From: Pseudarthrobacter oxydans
GTDB lineage: Bacteria > Actinomycetota > Actinomycetes > Actinomycetales > Micrococcaceae
NCBI RefSeq assembly: GCF_030812335.1
Contig: NZ_JAUSSN010000003.1
Coordinates: 248,001 to 312,000, forward strand
Direction of reading: 5' to 3'
DNA: 64,000 nucleotides
Shown: positions 1 to 8,149 of the stretch, one piece after another
Layout: each line of letters begins with the position of its first letter
How positions within the stretch are numbered: position 1 is the first letter of the stretch
Made by a program: the position numbers and the translations under genes
The notes under the pieces: generated by a model
The model's database searches: none
What the model was told of the DNA's origin: nothing
The model's input: the letters and a program-made list of their open reading frames with translations, nothing else

Positions 1-648
1 AAGGCTCAGCGTGGTGATGGTCTTCTTCTTCGCCGCCATGATGCCCTTGAAGTTCGGGTAACGCGGGTCGTTGACCTGGTCCGTGACCGAGACAAGGGCG
101 GGCAGGGTGGCCTCGACCGTGTCCGCGTGCGAGTCACCGTCGCGGCGGGCGGTGAGCTTGCCGCCGTCGAGCTCCAGCGAGGACGCAAAGGTGACCTGCG
201 GAAGGTCGAGGCGCTCCGCGAGCTGGGCCGGGACCAGGGACGTTTCGCCGTCGGTGGAGGCCATGCCGGTGATGACGAGGTCTGCGGGCGTGTCCGTACC
301 GAGGTGGCGGATGGCGGCGGCCAGTGCCAGCGAGGTGGCCGCGGCGTCGGACCCGGCCAGCGCCTCGTCGCTGAGGTGGACGCCCTCGGTGGCGCCGATC
401 TGCAGGGACTTCTTCACCGCGTTGACCGCACCGGCGGGACCCATGCTCAGGGCAATGACCTTGTTGCCGGCCGCTTCCCCGCCGCGGGCCTCGATCAGCT
501 GGAGCGCGGCTTCGAGGGCGTACTCATCCAGTTCGGACAGGATGCTCTCGGAGCGGTCCGTCGTGTTGCCCTCGCCGGTGAGGTGTCGGTCGAACTGGGC
601 ATCAGGGACGTGCTTGACCAGCACGATGATCTTCAATGTCTCTTCCAC
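1..648 (-). CDS. etfB: Electron transfer flavoprotein, beta subunit (3' end off window)
   Basis: Minus-strand frame open for 216 codons from a GTG at 648 to the window edge, reading MEETLKIIVLVKHVPDAQFD at the start. This N terminus is typical of EtfB/FixA, as are the late motif SVTDQVNDPRYPNFKGIMAA and the following KKKTITTLSL. EtfB pairs with EtfA to carry electrons from acyl-CoA and other flavin dehydrogenases to the quinone pool; it binds AMP and contributes to the FAD-binding heterodimer in the cytoplasm. Only the last few tens of residues are missing. etfA would be expected just downstream, outside the window. The start is chosen because homologous sequence begins immediately after it. 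The roughly 170 bases upstream must hold its promoter, since the next gene (htrA-like) ends in a strong hairpin. Confidence 0.9.
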   Translation of the reverse strand, partial: MEETLKIIVLVKHVPDAQFDRHLTGEGNTTDRSESILSELDEYALEAALQLIEARGGEAAGNKVIALSMGPAGAVNAVKKSLQIGATEGVHLSDEALAGSDAAATSLALAAAIRHLGTDTPADLVITGMASTDGETSLVPAQLAERLDLPQVTFASSLELDGGKLTARRDGDSHADTVEATLPALVSVTDQVNDPRYPNFKGIMAAKKKTITTLSL

Positions 649-820
649 TGTGTTTACAGCAGCCTTCCATGCGGGTGGACAGCCAGCCGGGTGGGGTCGT
701 GGCCACGGAACGCCCGGGGTGCCGGGTTGATCCTAGCTAACCACATCGGGGAGCACGGGCACGGCTTGGGTTAAGGCCTGTGTCAGGGCCGCGCTGTGCG
801 GGCAGGTGCGCGGCACGCCG

Positions 821-856
821 CAGGCCGGGCGGCACCTGGTGGTGCCGCCCGGCCTG
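821..856 (-). terminator. GC-rich hairpin after the HtrA-like gene
   Basis: A perfect 16-bp stem (CAGGCCGGGCGGCACC with its complement) closes on a 4-base loop, starting about 25 bases after the protease stop codon on the minus strand. There is no T-run, so it is either a weak intrinsic terminator or an mRNA 3'-end stabiliser. Confidence 0.55.
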
Positions 857-881
857 CGGGTGGTAACGCTGTGCTCTGCTC

Positions 882-2546
882 CTATTGCTCGGCGGCTGCG
901 CCGAGGGTCACGTCCAGCTGCTGTTCCTTGCCGTCGCGGAGGACGGTGACCTTGACCGAGGCCCCGGCGGGCTGCTCGCGCACGGCGGCGGTCAGCTGGT
1001 TCGGGTCGCTGATCGCGAGGTCCTGGAACTTCGTCACGACGTCGCCGACCTTGACACCGGCCTTGTCCGCGGCGGAGCCGGGCTCCACCGTGGCGACCTC
1101 GGCCCCGATGGAGAAACCGGAGGCCGAGGAACTCGCGGTCTTCTGCTTCACGCTCACGCCGAACTGGCCGTGGGTTGCCTTGCCCGTGCTGATGATCTCC
1201 TGGGCGACACGCTTGGCGTGGTTGATCGGGATGCTGAAGCCAACGCCGATGTTGCCGCTGCTGGCGGAGTCGCCACCGGCGGAGGCGATCGCGACGTTCA
1301 CGCCGATGATCTCACCCTTGGTGTTGACCAGGGCACCGCCGGAGTTGCCCGGGTTGATGGCGGCATCGGTCTGGATCACGTTGATCGAGATGCTTCCCTG
1401 GTTGGCGGTGCTCTGGCCCTGTCCGCCGTCCGGCGGGGCGAACTGGAAGCCCTGGTCGCCGCCCTGGGAGTCGTCGGCGCCTTCCTTGGGCGCGGCCGAG
1501 GAGGCAACACTGATGGTGCGGTTCAGGGTCGAGACGATGCCGTCGGTCACGGTTCCCGTGAGGCCGAGGGGCGATCCGATCGCGACGGCGGTATCGCCGA
1601 CGTTCAGCTTGCCGGAGTCGCCCAGGACTGCCGGGACCAGCCCGGAGCCGTTCTGGATCTTCACCACGGCGAGGTCGGACAGCGGATCCGTGCCGACGAT
1701 CTCGGCGCTGTAGACCCTGCCGTCGCTCATCCGGACTTCGATCGCGGCGTTCGCCGCCGTGCCGTCGAGGGTGACGACGTGGGTGTTGGTGAGGACATGG
1801 CCCTCGCCGTCCAGGATGATGCCGGAGCCCGTGCCGCCCTCGCTGCCGCTGGAGGCCTTGATGGTCACGACACTGGGGGTCGCCTTTACGGCGGCCGCGG
1901 TGATGGCGTTCACGTCTTCGCGGTTGTTCACGATGACAGGGCCGGCCTGGCTGCTGCTGCCGGACCCCGTGGACATGACGGCCGGGTCCTCCAGCAGCTG
2001 TGTGGCGCCTGCGACGACGCCGCCGCCGACCAGCCCTGCTGCGAGGATGCTGGCCACGAGGGTGGGGACGCCGAAGGCAGCCTTGCGCTTCGGGGCGTGG
2101 GCCGGGTTGGACGCGTACGGAGACCCGGGCTGGTTGCCCCCGTAGCCGCCCTGCTGATGCTGGCCGTAGGGCCCCGGGGCGTACTGCGGGTTGCCGTGCT
2201 GGTCACGCGTTTGCTGGTGCTGGCCGAAGGCGGAGTTTCCGGCCGGCGGGCCGTACCCGGGAGCGGGCTGCTGCGCGGGCTGACCCGGGGCGTGGCCCTG
2301 CTGCGGGTGTTCCTGGGGTGCACCGAACTGTTGCGTCTCCGGCGCGGGGGGACGGCCGTAGGACGGCTGGTGCTGCGGGTAGACCGGCTGCGGGGAGTTA
2401 TCCGCGGCCCGGTCCAGCCGGAGCGTCGGATTCTCGTGTCCTGAGTCCGGCGCGGGGGCAGGCTGCGGGTGCCCCGGAGCGCCCTCGTTCGGCGTGGCCG
2501 GCTCGCGGTTCTCTGGTGACGCGCCCTGCGCTGGGTTCTCAGTCAT
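882..2546 (-). CDS. Membrane-anchored HtrA/DegP-type serine protease with PDZ domain
   Basis: A 554-residue S1C protease that degrades or senses misfolded proteins outside the cytoplasmic membrane. Residues 1-150 are cytoplasmic and rich in Pro, Gln and Gly. One membrane helix lies near 155-180. The trypsin-like domain has the triad His256 (TNTHVV), Asp291 (LSDLAVV) and Ser402 (GNSGGA). A PDZ domain fills about 460-550 and has GSAADKAGVKVGD. A Gly/Asp-rich loop of about 30 residues sits just before the serine segment. The start is the second in-frame ATG (2546): an AAGGAAG ribosome site lies 4 bases upstream, while the earlier ATG at 2561 has none well placed. The layout resembles mycobacterial PepD/HtrA proteins. 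The neighbouring TPM and PspA genes suggest an envelope-stress role (inference). Confidence 0.92.
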   Translation of the reverse strand: MTENPAQGASPENREPATPNEGAPGHPQPAPAPDSGHENPTLRLDRAADNSPQPVYPQHQPSYGRPPAPETQQFGAPQEHPQQGHAPGQPAQQPAPGYGPPAGNSAFGQHQQTRDQHGNPQYAPGPYGQHQQGGYGGNQPGSPYASNPAHAPKRKAAFGVPTLVASILAAGLVGGGVVAGATQLLEDPAVMSTGSGSSSQAGPVIVNNREDVNAITAAAVKATPSVVTIKASSGSEGGTGSGIILDGEGHVLTNTHVVTLDGTAANAAIEVRMSDGRVYSAEIVGTDPLSDLAVVKIQNGSGLVPAVLGDSGKLNVGDTAVAIGSPLGLTGTVTDGIVSTLNRTISVASSAAPKEGADDSQGGDQGFQFAPPDGGQGQSTANQGSISINVIQTDAAINPGNSGGALVNTKGEIIGVNVAIASAGGDSASSGNIGVGFSIPINHAKRVAQEIISTGKATHGQFGVSVKQKTASSSASGFSIGAEVATVEPGSAADKAGVKVGDVVTKFQDLAISDPNQLTAAVREQPAGASVKVTVLRDGKEQQLDVTLGAAAEQ

Positions 2547-2550
2547 AAGA

Positions 2551-2557
2551 CTTCCTT
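2551..2557 (-). promoter_or_regulatory. Ribosome binding site deciding the HtrA-like start
   Basis: AAGGAAG lies 4 bases upstream of the ATG at 2546. It falls inside the reading frame opened by the alternative ATG at 2561, so it argues for the shorter protein. Confidence 0.6.
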
Positions 2558-2841
2558 TCATCCTCGTCTCTATTAACTATGGACGATCTCACTGATACTA
2601 GGGCGCACGTTTGCTGGGAGATTGCTGGAGACCGAAAGCGCCGCGTCCGGCGTTGCTCCAGGGGGTTCAGCGCTTTTCGCTGGTGGCATATTCCCGCCGG
2701 TGGACTGCCTAATGGGTGCACCATAGAATCAAATGGAATCGCCACAGCGACCTGCGGCTTTACATCTGCGTGGGGGCGCTGCTGCATTCTGTGACGACCG
2801 GTTCGGCCCGAACTGGTCGCAGAAGTGCTGAAGGGTTGCAC

Positions 2842-4881
2842 ATGCGGTCTACCTATAAACGTCTCCTCGCCGTTCTTGGCGTCGTCGGACTGCTGGCGCT
2901 TCCTGCCGCACCGGCCCTCGCCGAAAGTCCGGTCACGCTCGATCCTGTCACGAAGGTCGTTGACTCCGCCGGGGTCCTGGGCGACCGGAGGGGCGAAGTC
3001 GAACAGGCCATCAAGCAGCTCGGCGCCGACCACGCGATGACGTACCACGTCGTCTATGTGGACAGGTTCGAGAACCCCACCGACCGGTATGAGTGGGCCA
3101 AGGAAGTCGCCGGCACGGCGAGCCTCGGTGCGAATGCCATGCTGCTGACGGTTGCAACGGACACGCGCCAGTACCTGTTGAGCAAGCCCTCCAACAGCAA
3201 GATCACGGACGCCCAGCGCGACACCATCGTGACCAGTGCGGTTGACCCGAACCTGCGCAATGGCGACTACGCCCAGGCCGCCATCGACAGCGCCGCAGCC
3301 ATCGGCGATGCCGCCGGCGGAGGCAAGGGCACCGTCCCGTCCGAGGGTGGCGGCGCCGGCAGCGCCGTGCTCGTGGGCGTGGGCGTCGTTGCCGCGGGCG
3401 GAGCGGGTGCCTACCTGTATCTCCGCAACCGCCGGAAGAAAGCCGCCGCGGGGGCGCAGGCAGGATACGGCACGCAGGGCGCCGAGCTGGATCCGCTGGC
3501 CGGACTCACCGTCGAGGAATTGCGCCGCAAGAGCGGCTCACTCCTGATTGAGGCCGACGACGCCATCAAGTCCAGCGAGCAGGAGCTTGGCTTCGCGCAG
3601 GCACAATACGGTGACGCCGCCGTCGGGAACTTCACGAAGGCCCTGCAGGACGCCAAGGGCCACATGTCGGAGTCCTTCAAACTGCAGCAGCAGCTCGATG
3701 ACCACATCCCGGACACCGAAGAGCAGCAGCGGACCTGGCTCGGTGAGATCATCCGCCGTTCCGAGGCGGCGCTGGCCTCCCTGCAGGAGCAGAAGGCCGA
3801 CTTCGATTCACTGCGCGAGCTGGAGAAGAATGCCCCGCAGGCCCTGGCCGCGGTCAGCGCCGGCGCGAGTGAGGCGGAGGCCAAAATCGCCAGCGCCGAG
3901 CGGTCCCTCGCCGAGCTGCGCGCCAAGTACGCCGAGAGTGCCCTGGTCCAGGTGGGCGACAACATCAATCAGGCCAAGGAACGCCTCGCCTTTGTGCAGA
4001 ACGCTTCCGTCACGGCCCAGGAGAAGCTCAGCGCCGGCGAAGGCAGCCTGGCCGCCGTCGCCGTCCGCGCAGCGGAGGAAAGCCTGCACCAGACAAACGT
4101 GCTGATCGGCGCCATCACGAAGGTCGCCGGAAGCCTCGACGAGGCCCGCAGCGGCCTGGAGTCCGCCGTCGTGGACACCTCCCAGGACCTGGCCCAGGCC
4201 CGGGCCCTGATCCAGTCCGGGGCGCACCCCGAACTCGCCGGACCGGTCGCCGCGGTGGAAGCCGCCCTGGCACAGGTCAAGGCCGAAATCCAGGGCGGCA
4301 AGATCGATCCGATCGCCACCCTGGAGCGGGTCGAGACGGCGCACCAGTCGCTGGATGGAGCCCTTTCCGGCATCCGCGACCAGCAGGAGCAGACCCGCCG
4401 GGCGCAGGCCTCGCTGCAGCAGAGCATCATGTCCGCGCAGGCGCAGATCAGCGCGACCTCGGACTACATCACCGCCCGCCGCGGCGGTGTGGGCACCGAG
4501 GCCCGGACGCGCCTGGCGGAAGCCCAGCGGAACCTTGACTACGCCCTGTCCATCTCGCGCACCGACCCGGTCACCGCCCTGCAGTACGCCCAGCAGGCGC
4601 ACTCGCTGGCGGCACAGGCCGCGCAGCAGGCGCAGTCCGACGTCGACCACTTCGGCGGCTACGCCAACCAGGGCTACGGCCGCGGCGGCATGTTTGGCGG
4701 CGGCGGAGGCGGCGGCCTGGGCGGCGCCATCCTCGGCGGCATCCTGATCAACTCCATCCTGCACGGCGGCGGTGGCGGCGGAGGCTGGGGCGGCGGCGGC
4801 GATTCCGGCGGAGGCTGGGGCGGCGGCGGTGACTCCGGCGGAGGCTGGGGCGGCGACTTCGGCGGCGGCGGCGACTTCTAG
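2842..4881 (+). CDS. Secreted, membrane-anchored TPM-domain protein with coiled coil and Gly-rich tail
   Basis: A 679-residue protein. Residues 1-27 are a Sec signal peptide ending APALA. A TPM domain (PF04536 family, named for TLP18.3/Psb32/MOLO-1) covers about 30-155, with DSAGVLGD and AMLLTVATDTRQYLLS. A membrane helix lies near 174-196, followed by basic RNRRKK. About 400 Ala/Glu/Gln-rich residues predict long coiled coil. The last 65 residues are glycine-rich with GGGWGGGGDSGG repeats. The TPM domain should face outward and the coiled coil inward. The start at 2842 is preferred over an in-frame ATG at 2716 because it opens directly on the signal peptide and has AAGGG upstream. TPM proteins are reported as phosphatase-like or as chaperones of membrane repair; the exact role here is unknown. 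It precedes pspA by 150 bases on the same strand. Confidence 0.85.
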   Translation: MRSTYKRLLAVLGVVGLLALPAAPALAESPVTLDPVTKVVDSAGVLGDRRGEVEQAIKQLGADHAMTYHVVYVDRFENPTDRYEWAKEVAGTASLGANAMLLTVATDTRQYLLSKPSNSKITDAQRDTIVTSAVDPNLRNGDYAQAAIDSAAAIGDAAGGGKGTVPSEGGGAGSAVLVGVGVVAAGGAGAYLYLRNRRKKAAAGAQAGYGTQGAELDPLAGLTVEELRRKSGSLLIEADDAIKSSEQELGFAQAQYGDAAVGNFTKALQDAKGHMSESFKLQQQLDDHIPDTEEQQRTWLGEIIRRSEAALASLQEQKADFDSLRELEKNAPQALAAVSAGASEAEAKIASAERSLAELRAKYAESALVQVGDNINQAKERLAFVQNASVTAQEKLSAGEGSLAAVAVRAAEESLHQTNVLIGAITKVAGSLDEARSGLESAVVDTSQDLAQARALIQSGAHPELAGPVAAVEAALAQVKAEIQGGKIDPIATLERVETAHQSLDGALSGIRDQQEQTRRAQASLQQSIMSAQAQISATSDYITARRGGVGTEARTRLAEAQRNLDYALSISRTDPVTALQYAQQAHSLAAQAAQQAQSDVDHFGGYANQGYGRGGMFGGGGGGGLGGAILGGILINSILHGGGGGGGWGGGGDSGGGWGGGGDSGGGWGGDFGGGGDF

Positions 4882-4994
4882 GCAGGAGCCCCCGGCCAGA
4901 ACACGGCCCCCACGCCGGGCACACACAGACTAGGCGCCAGCGGGCACGTTCCCGCCGGCGGATAGAAGCGGTACATTTCACTGTTCACCGAAAT

Positions 4995-5011
4995 TCAGTG
5001 GGAACCACTGA
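4995..5011 (+). promoter_or_regulatory. Small perfect hairpin just upstream of the pspA ribosome site
   Basis: TCAGTGG and CCACTGA form a 7-bp stem with loop GAA, ending a few bases before the AGGACGAAAGG ribosome-binding region of pspA. It could be an operator half-site pair or a leader hairpin affecting translation. No function is shown by the sequence alone. Confidence 0.3.
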
Positions 5012-5031
5012 GCAGGACGAAAGGTAACACC

Positions 5032-5817
5032 ATGAAGCAGTCCATTTTCGGCCGCATGGCGCAGCTGGCGAAGGCCAACATCAACTCCCTGCTGGACCAG
5101 GCCGAGGACCCGCAGAAGATGCTGGACCAGATGGTCCGGGACTACACCAACAACATCGCCGAGGCGGAGTCGGCCGTAGCCCAGACCATCGGCAACCTGC
5201 GGATGCTCCAGGACGATTACAACGAGGACATCAAGAACGCCCAGGACTGGGGCAAAAAGGCCCTCGCCGCGTCCCGCAAGGCGGACGAGTACCGGGCCAA
5301 GGGCGACACCGTTGACGCCGAGAAGTTCGACAACCTCGCCAAGGTGGCCCTGCAGCGCCAGATGTCCGCGGAAAACGAGGCGAAGTCCGCCGAGCCGAGC
5401 ATCGCTTCCCAGACCGAGGTCGTGGACAAGCTCAAGCACGGCCTGGGGCAGATGAAGGGCAAGCTCAACGAGCTCACCAGCAAGCGCAACGAGCTGGTGG
5501 CCCGCTCCAAGACCGCCGCGGCCCAGACCCAGGTGCACGACGCCATGAAGAGCATCGACTTCATGGATCCCACGTCCGAGGTGGGCCGCTTCGAAGAGAA
5601 GATCCGCCGCGAAGAAGCCAAGGTCCGCGGCCAGCAGGAACTCGCCGCTTCCAGCCTGGACGCACAGTTCAACTCGCTGGAGGACCTCGGCGAGCAGACC
5701 GAGATTGAGGCGCGGCTCGCCGCGCTGAAGTCCGGCGGCTCCCCTGCCGCCATTGGCGCCGGTGAAAACCGCGCCGCCGGTTCCACCGTCGACGAGGCGG
5801 ACTTCGACAAGCTGTAG
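5032..5817 (+). CDS. pspA: Phage shock protein A / IM30 family membrane-stress protein
   Basis: A 261-residue, almost entirely helical protein starting MKQSIFGRMAQLAKANINSL. This amphipathic N-terminal helix followed by AEDPQKMLDQMVRDY is diagnostic of PspA/IM30/Vipp1. Residues 25-220 form the coiled coil, rich in Ala, Lys, Glu and Gln, and the last 40 are a flexible tail. PspA assembles on the inner face of the cytoplasmic membrane and limits proton leakage under envelope stress. It is somewhat longer than the roughly 220-residue E. coli protein. No PspB, PspC or PspF homologue is adjacent; actinobacterial PspA is usually controlled differently. The ribosome site AGGACGAAAGG is well placed. 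A TPM-domain protein and an HtrA protease lie upstream. Confidence 0.9.
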   Translation: MKQSIFGRMAQLAKANINSLLDQAEDPQKMLDQMVRDYTNNIAEAESAVAQTIGNLRMLQDDYNEDIKNAQDWGKKALAASRKADEYRAKGDTVDAEKFDNLAKVALQRQMSAENEAKSAEPSIASQTEVVDKLKHGLGQMKGKLNELTSKRNELVARSKTAAAQTQVHDAMKSIDFMDPTSEVGRFEEKIRREEAKVRGQQELAASSLDAQFNSLEDLGEQTEIEARLAALKSGGSPAAIGAGENRAAGSTVDEADFDKL

Positions 5818-5864
5818 GCACACCTCCGGCACGTTCCGCCGGAGAATTTAGCACCGGATCGGCA

Positions 5865-5917
5865 GAGGCCGGGCCCGGACCGTCCCCTGACGGTCGCTGG
5901 GCCCGGCCTCCGTTTTT
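5865..5917 (+). terminator. Rho-independent terminator after pspA
   Basis: GAGGCCGGGCCC pairs with GGGCCCGGCCTC across a 22-base loop, and TTTTT follows after two bases. It starts 47 bases after the pspA stop and closes the transcription unit before the photolyase. Confidence 0.85.
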
Positions 5918-6038
5918 GATCGGACGGTGCCCGCTGGTGCGAATGTAGTGCGGCCGCGGCGCGGCTGGAGTGCGGTTGTGGTGCACCTGCGGTGCAGGGG
6001 GTGCCGCCGCGGCGGGGCTCCGCGTGTACCGTTGACCC

Positions 6039-7478
6039 ATGTCTTCGGGAACCCTGTCTTCGACCCTTGTCTGGCTCCGCGACGACCTCCGGCTGGACGA
6101 CAACCCCGCCCTGAGCGAAGCGGCTTCGCTGGGACAGCCGCTGACCGTGGTCTATGTCCTCGACGAGGCCTCCCCCGGGGTGCGGCCCCTCGGCGGGGCG
6201 ACGAAATGGTGGCTGCACCATTCGCTGGCGGATCTCGCCGGCGGACTTGAAGCCACGGGCTCGCGCCTGGTGCTGCGCCGCGGCGCGGCCGCGGACATCA
6301 TCCGGGACCTCGCCCGGGAGACCGGCGCCTCGACGCTGCTCTGGAACCGCCGCTACGGCGGCCCCGAACGCGAGGTGGATGCCGGCGTCAAGGCCTGGGC
6401 CGCGGACGAGGGCCTGACAGCGGCCAGCTTCCAGGCGAACCTGATGTTTGAGCCGTGGACGGTGCGGACCGGGGCCGGCGGGCCGTACAAGGTCTTCACG
6501 CCCTTCTGGCGGGCCTGCCTCGACGGTCAGGAGCCCCGCCTCCCCCTGGACGCCCCGGAGCGCCTCCCTGCCCCGGCCGTGGACGCCGGGGGCAGGGTCC
6601 CCGCCGGCGACCCGCTCGACAGCTGGGGGCTGCTCCCCCGCCGGCCGGACTGGAGCGCCGGCCTCGCCGGCACCTGGCAGCCCGGGGAAGCCGGGGCCCA
6701 CCAGCGGCTGGAGGACTTCCTCGACGGTCCGGCGGAGGAGTACGGCACCGGCCGGGACATCCCCGGGGTTGAGGGAACCAGCCGGCTCTCCGCGCATCTG
6801 CGGTTCGGTGAGATCAGCCCCTTCCGCATCTGGCATGCGCTGCGGGAACACTTCGGGCCCGCGGCGCCGGCCGACGTCGGGATCTTCCGCTCCGAACTCG
6901 GCTGGCGGGAGTTCTGCTGGCAGCTGCTTTACGAGAACCCGCAGCTGGCCACCCGGAACTACCGGCCCGAGTTTGACCGCTTCGCCTGGCAGACACCCTC
7001 CGACGCCGAACTCGAAGCCTGGCAACAGGGCCGCACCGGCTACCCCCTGGTCGACGCCGGGATGCGCCAGCTGTGGCAGACCGGCTGGATGCACAACCGC
7101 GTCAGGATGGCCGCCGCGAGTTTCCTGGTCAAGAACCTGCTGGCCGACTGGAGGCTCGGCGAAGCCTGGTTCTGGGACACCCTCGTGGACGCCGACGCCG
7201 CAAGCAACCCGGCGAACTGGCAGTGGGTGGCCGGATCCGGCGCCGACGCCTCGCCGTACTTCCGGATCTTCAACCCGGTCACCCAGAGCAAGAAGTTTGA
7301 CGCCGGCGCCCGCTACCTGCGCGCGTTCCTCCCGGAGCTGTCCGGCCTGGACGACAAAACGATCCACGAACCCTGGAAGGCCGATAGTTTGGCCGCGGGC
7401 TACCCGGAACCGATCGTCGGGCTGCCGGAGTCCCGTGCCCGGGCCCTGGAGACCTACCAGCGGCTCAAGGACGGTTAG
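6039..7478 (+). CDS. phrB: Deoxyribodipyrimidine photolyase
   Basis: A 479-residue cryptochrome/photolyase family enzyme that repairs cyclobutane pyrimidine dimers with blue light and reduced FAD. Residues 9-140 form the antenna-chromophore domain (VWLRDDLRLDDNPAL). The C-terminal FAD domain carries the class I signatures SRLSAHLRFGEISP, GRTGYPLVDAGMRQL and the run from SNPANWQW to FRIFNPVTQS. Tryptophans typical of the electron-transfer chain are present (for example in NWQWVAG). The start MSSGTLSSTLVWLRDD aligns with the usual N terminus. The gene stands alone between a terminator and a bidirectional hairpin, so it is probably monocistronic. Neighbouring sequence gives no sign of a light- or SOS-type operator. 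Confidence 0.95.
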   Translation: MSSGTLSSTLVWLRDDLRLDDNPALSEAASLGQPLTVVYVLDEASPGVRPLGGATKWWLHHSLADLAGGLEATGSRLVLRRGAAADIIRDLARETGASTLLWNRRYGGPEREVDAGVKAWAADEGLTAASFQANLMFEPWTVRTGAGGPYKVFTPFWRACLDGQEPRLPLDAPERLPAPAVDAGGRVPAGDPLDSWGLLPRRPDWSAGLAGTWQPGEAGAHQRLEDFLDGPAEEYGTGRDIPGVEGTSRLSAHLRFGEISPFRIWHALREHFGPAAPADVGIFRSELGWREFCWQLLYENPQLATRNYRPEFDRFAWQTPSDAELEAWQQGRTGYPLVDAGMRQLWQTGWMHNRVRMAAASFLVKNLLADWRLGEAWFWDTLVDADAASNPANWQWVAGSGADASPYFRIFNPVTQSKKFDAGARYLRAFLPELSGLDDKTIHEPWKADSLAAGYPEPIVGLPESRARALETYQRLKDG

Positions 7479-7588
7479 CGCGGGCACCGGGGACTGACAG
7501 ATCCCCACGGCCGGCCCACACCGCTTAGCTGGGGATGCTGGGAACCCGGGCCCCAGGACCCGGCGCACCAGAGAACCGGGGCAACAAG

Positions 7589-7625
7589 AAAGGCCCGGAT
7601 CAACAGATCCGGGCCTTTCTTTTTC
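7589..7625. terminator. Bidirectional intrinsic terminator between photolyase and tRNA-fMet copy 1
   Basis: A 13-bp stem (AAAGGCCCGGATC with its complement) and 4-base loop is followed on the plus strand by TCTTTTTC. On the minus strand it is followed by a T-containing stretch. It can end photolyase transcription from the left and the initiator tRNA transcript from the right. Confidence 0.8.
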
Positions 7626-7626
7626 T

Positions 7627-7726
7627 TCTTCAGTTGCGGGGACAGGATTTGAACCTGTGACCTCTGGGTTATGAGCCCAGCGAGCTACCGAACTGCTCCA
7701 CCCCGCGTCGCAAGATCAACACTACC
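7627..7726. repeat. Direct duplication carrying tRNA-fMet, unit 1
   Basis: 100 bases match 7882-7981 at an offset of 255 with a single difference (A at 7721 versus T at 7976). The unit covers the whole tRNA plus about 19 upstream and 7 downstream bases. Confidence 0.85.
7634..7707 (-). tRNA. Initiator tRNA-Met (CAT), copy 1
   Basis: Minus-strand 74-nt cloverleaf: acceptor CGCGGGG with CCCCGCA, anticodon loop CTCATAA and TTCAAAT in the T arm. Two hallmarks identify it as the initiator rather than elongator tRNA-Met. Position 1 (C) faces A72 without pairing, and the anticodon stem ends in three G-C pairs (GGG/CCC). CCA is not encoded. It is identical to copy 2 at 7889-7962. Upstream there is a TAGTGT in the -10 position but no recognisable -35, unlike copy 2, so it may be the weaker copy. 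Confidence 0.95.
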
Positions 7727-7842
7727 GTACTTTTGGCGCCGCCCGGACCACTACCAGAATCACTCCCAGGACCGCCGCCCGAGCCACCACGGTGCCCGCG
7801 CCCAGGACGCTAACCCCAGGACACCCGTTGCCGGCTTAAAGC

Positions 7843-7882
7843 AGTAGGTCCGGCACACTGTTCCCAGCGTGCCGGACCTACT
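7843..7882 (-). terminator. Hairpin terminator after tRNA-fMet copy 2
   Basis: A 14-bp perfect stem (AGTAGGTCCGGCAC with its complement) with a 12-base loop begins 7 bases after the 3' end of the second initiator tRNA on the minus strand. It separates the two tRNA units, so they are probably transcribed independently. Confidence 0.7.
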
Positions 7883-7981
7883 CTTCAGTTGCGGGGACAG
7901 GATTTGAACCTGTGACCTCTGGGTTATGAGCCCAGCGAGCTACCGAACTGCTCCACCCCGCGTCGCAAGATCAACTCTACC
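7882..7981. repeat. Direct duplication carrying tRNA-fMet, unit 2
   Basis: Second unit of the 100-base repeat, 99/100 identical to 7627-7726. The lone mismatch falls inside the putative -10 hexamer of the tRNA promoter. Confidence 0.85.
7889..7962 (-). tRNA. Initiator tRNA-Met (CAT), copy 2
   Basis: Same 74-nt sequence as copy 1, with the unpaired C1-A72 and three G-C anticodon-stem pairs of an initiator tRNA; CCA is not encoded. A good promoter (7974-8002) lies just upstream and a 14-bp hairpin just downstream, so this copy looks like a complete transcription unit. Confidence 0.95.
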
Positions 7982-8002
7982 TGCCGGTGAACATGGGGCC
8001 AA
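7974..8002 (-). promoter_or_regulatory. Promoter of tRNA-fMet copy 2
   Basis: On the minus strand, TTGGCC (-35, 7997-8002) is separated by exactly 17 bases from TAGAGT (-10, 7974-7979). The tRNA begins 11 bases after the -10. This fits a housekeeping sigma-70-type promoter with a very short 5' leader. Confidence 0.6.
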
Positions 8003-8067
8003 ATCGAGGCGGCGTGATGTGCGTCTCCACCCCCGGGGGTTGGGGCAGTACCCGCCGGGGAAACGGA

Positions 8068-8109
8068 AAGGCCGGGTCCCCGCTCCGGTGGGAGCGGGGA
8101 CCCGGCCTT
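8068..8109 (-). terminator. Intrinsic terminator after the UPF0182 gene
   Basis: A perfect 19-bp stem (AAGGCCGGGTCCCCGCTCC and its complement) with loop GGTG lies 41 bases past the stop codon of the UPF0182 gene. TTTCCGTTT follows on the minus strand. Confidence 0.8.
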
Positions 8110-8149
8110 CAGCCGTGCATCAGCCGGCCGTACACCGGCGGGCCGGGCG

